From Lentisphaerota bacterium (lineage in GTDB: Bacteria > Verrucomicrobiota > Kiritimatiellia > UBA8416 > JAUUYL01), in the NCBI GenBank assembly GCA_030590485.1, contig JAUUYL010000012.1, positions 1 through 43,054 of the forward strand: a DNA stretch of 43,054 bases, in the 5' to 3' direction. The notes beneath the pieces are model-generated. The model was not told where the DNA came from, ran no database searches, and saw nothing but the letters and a program-made list of their open reading frames with translations. The position numbers were made by a program, and so were the translations under genes. This document shows positions 42,932 through 43,054 of this stretch, one piece after another. How positions within the stretch are numbered: position 1 is the stretch's first letter; every line of letters starts with the position of its first letter.

Positions 42932-43054
42932 GTGCAGGACACGAAAGTTACCTTTAAGCAGCATTTCGTTGCTCCCAGTATTCTTCGAAGAGTCCTCCGA
43001 GAACGGCACATCGAGTTGAAAGAACATTTTGAGCGCCGTCTACATGCCAAAACA
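42932..43054 (+). CDS. Partial ORF cut by the window edge
   Basis: GTG 42932 after GAGGG begins 41 open codons reaching the edge (TKVTFKQHFVAPSILRRVLR, ending LKEHFERRLHAKT). It is basic and helical. An in-frame stop (42926-42928) lies just upstream, so this is a real N-terminus if translated. The look is that of a transposase N-terminal region (IS91-like zinc-finger transposases begin similarly), but this is too short to be sure. Confidence 0.35.
   Translation, partial: MQDTKVTFKQHFVAPSILRRVLRERHIELKEHFERRLHAKT

Noticed and set aside
1-43054. Circular replicon suggested by similar CAAAACA text at both ends
   Set aside because: The shared text is only a few bases; no overlap long enough to show circularity.
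1-43054. CRISPR arrays, tRNA or rRNA genes
   Set aside because: No regularly spaced repeats, cloverleaf or conserved rRNA segments were found in any gap.

Overview
The window looks like a chromosomal segment of a Gram-negative, polysaccharide-degrading bacterium of the PVC group, most likely a Planctomycetota (Phycisphaerae-like) member. Supporting signs are a heptosyltransferase/O-antigen-ligase type outer-membrane glycan cluster, a pyrophosphate-dependent phosphofructokinase, a hexuronate-use operon, a GH130 mannoside phosphorylase and divergent sequences throughout. The taxonomic assignment is inference; no rRNA or tRNA gene is present to anchor it.

Layout. (1) 1-4976: housekeeping genes: ppnP, an unrecorded 55-codon ORF with a perfect Shine-Dalgarno, rph, argC, an orphan parB and an M28-type lipoprotein. 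(2) 4973-13208: one tightly overlapping operon of five GT4/GT2 glycosyltransferases, a polytopic membrane protein, DUF4254, a GT9 heptosyltransferase and an O-antigen-ligase-like protein; this is probably lipopolysaccharide core/O-chain synthesis. (3) 13162-18813: convergent trmB and a stand-alone sigma region-2-like protein, a hybrid histidine kinase with a G9 tract at its ribosome-binding site, a decayed nucleotidyltransferase, an NtrC-type regulator and GH130. (4) 18814-30264: a repeat-bearing spacer, then a defence island: MmeI-like DNA methyltransferase, AAA ATPase with a CPYC motif, mini-WYL and KTSC-like proteins, a DUF2130 coiled-coil nuclease, RhuM, an SF2 helicase broken by one in-frame TAA, and a GIY-YIG nuclease. 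(5) 30358-39901: an AraC regulator divergent from uxaC-larA homologue-uxuB-gnd-PPi-PFK-NRAMP-like transporter-truncated FGGY kinase. (6) 39903-43054: gspF, DUF456, a MoaD-like protein without Gly-Gly, an MBL hydrolase and an edge fragment.

The most interesting reading concerns the uronate operon. UxaC and an SDR-type UxuB would convert glucuronate to D-mannonate. No mannonate dehydratase or KDG enzymes follow. Instead there is a nickel-pincer LarA-family protein, a family known to include a D-gluconate 2-epimerase, then 6-phosphogluconate dehydrogenase and the start of an FGGY sugar kinase. D-mannonate and D-gluconate are C2 epimers. The set therefore spells out a route glucuronate > fructuronate > mannonate > gluconate > 6-phosphogluconate > ribulose-5-phosphate, bypassing Entner-Doudoroff chemistry. 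The kinase that would complete it is cut to 48 codons here. The defence island is the second main point: its modification gene is intact while the motor gene of the likely restriction arm carries a single nonsense codon.
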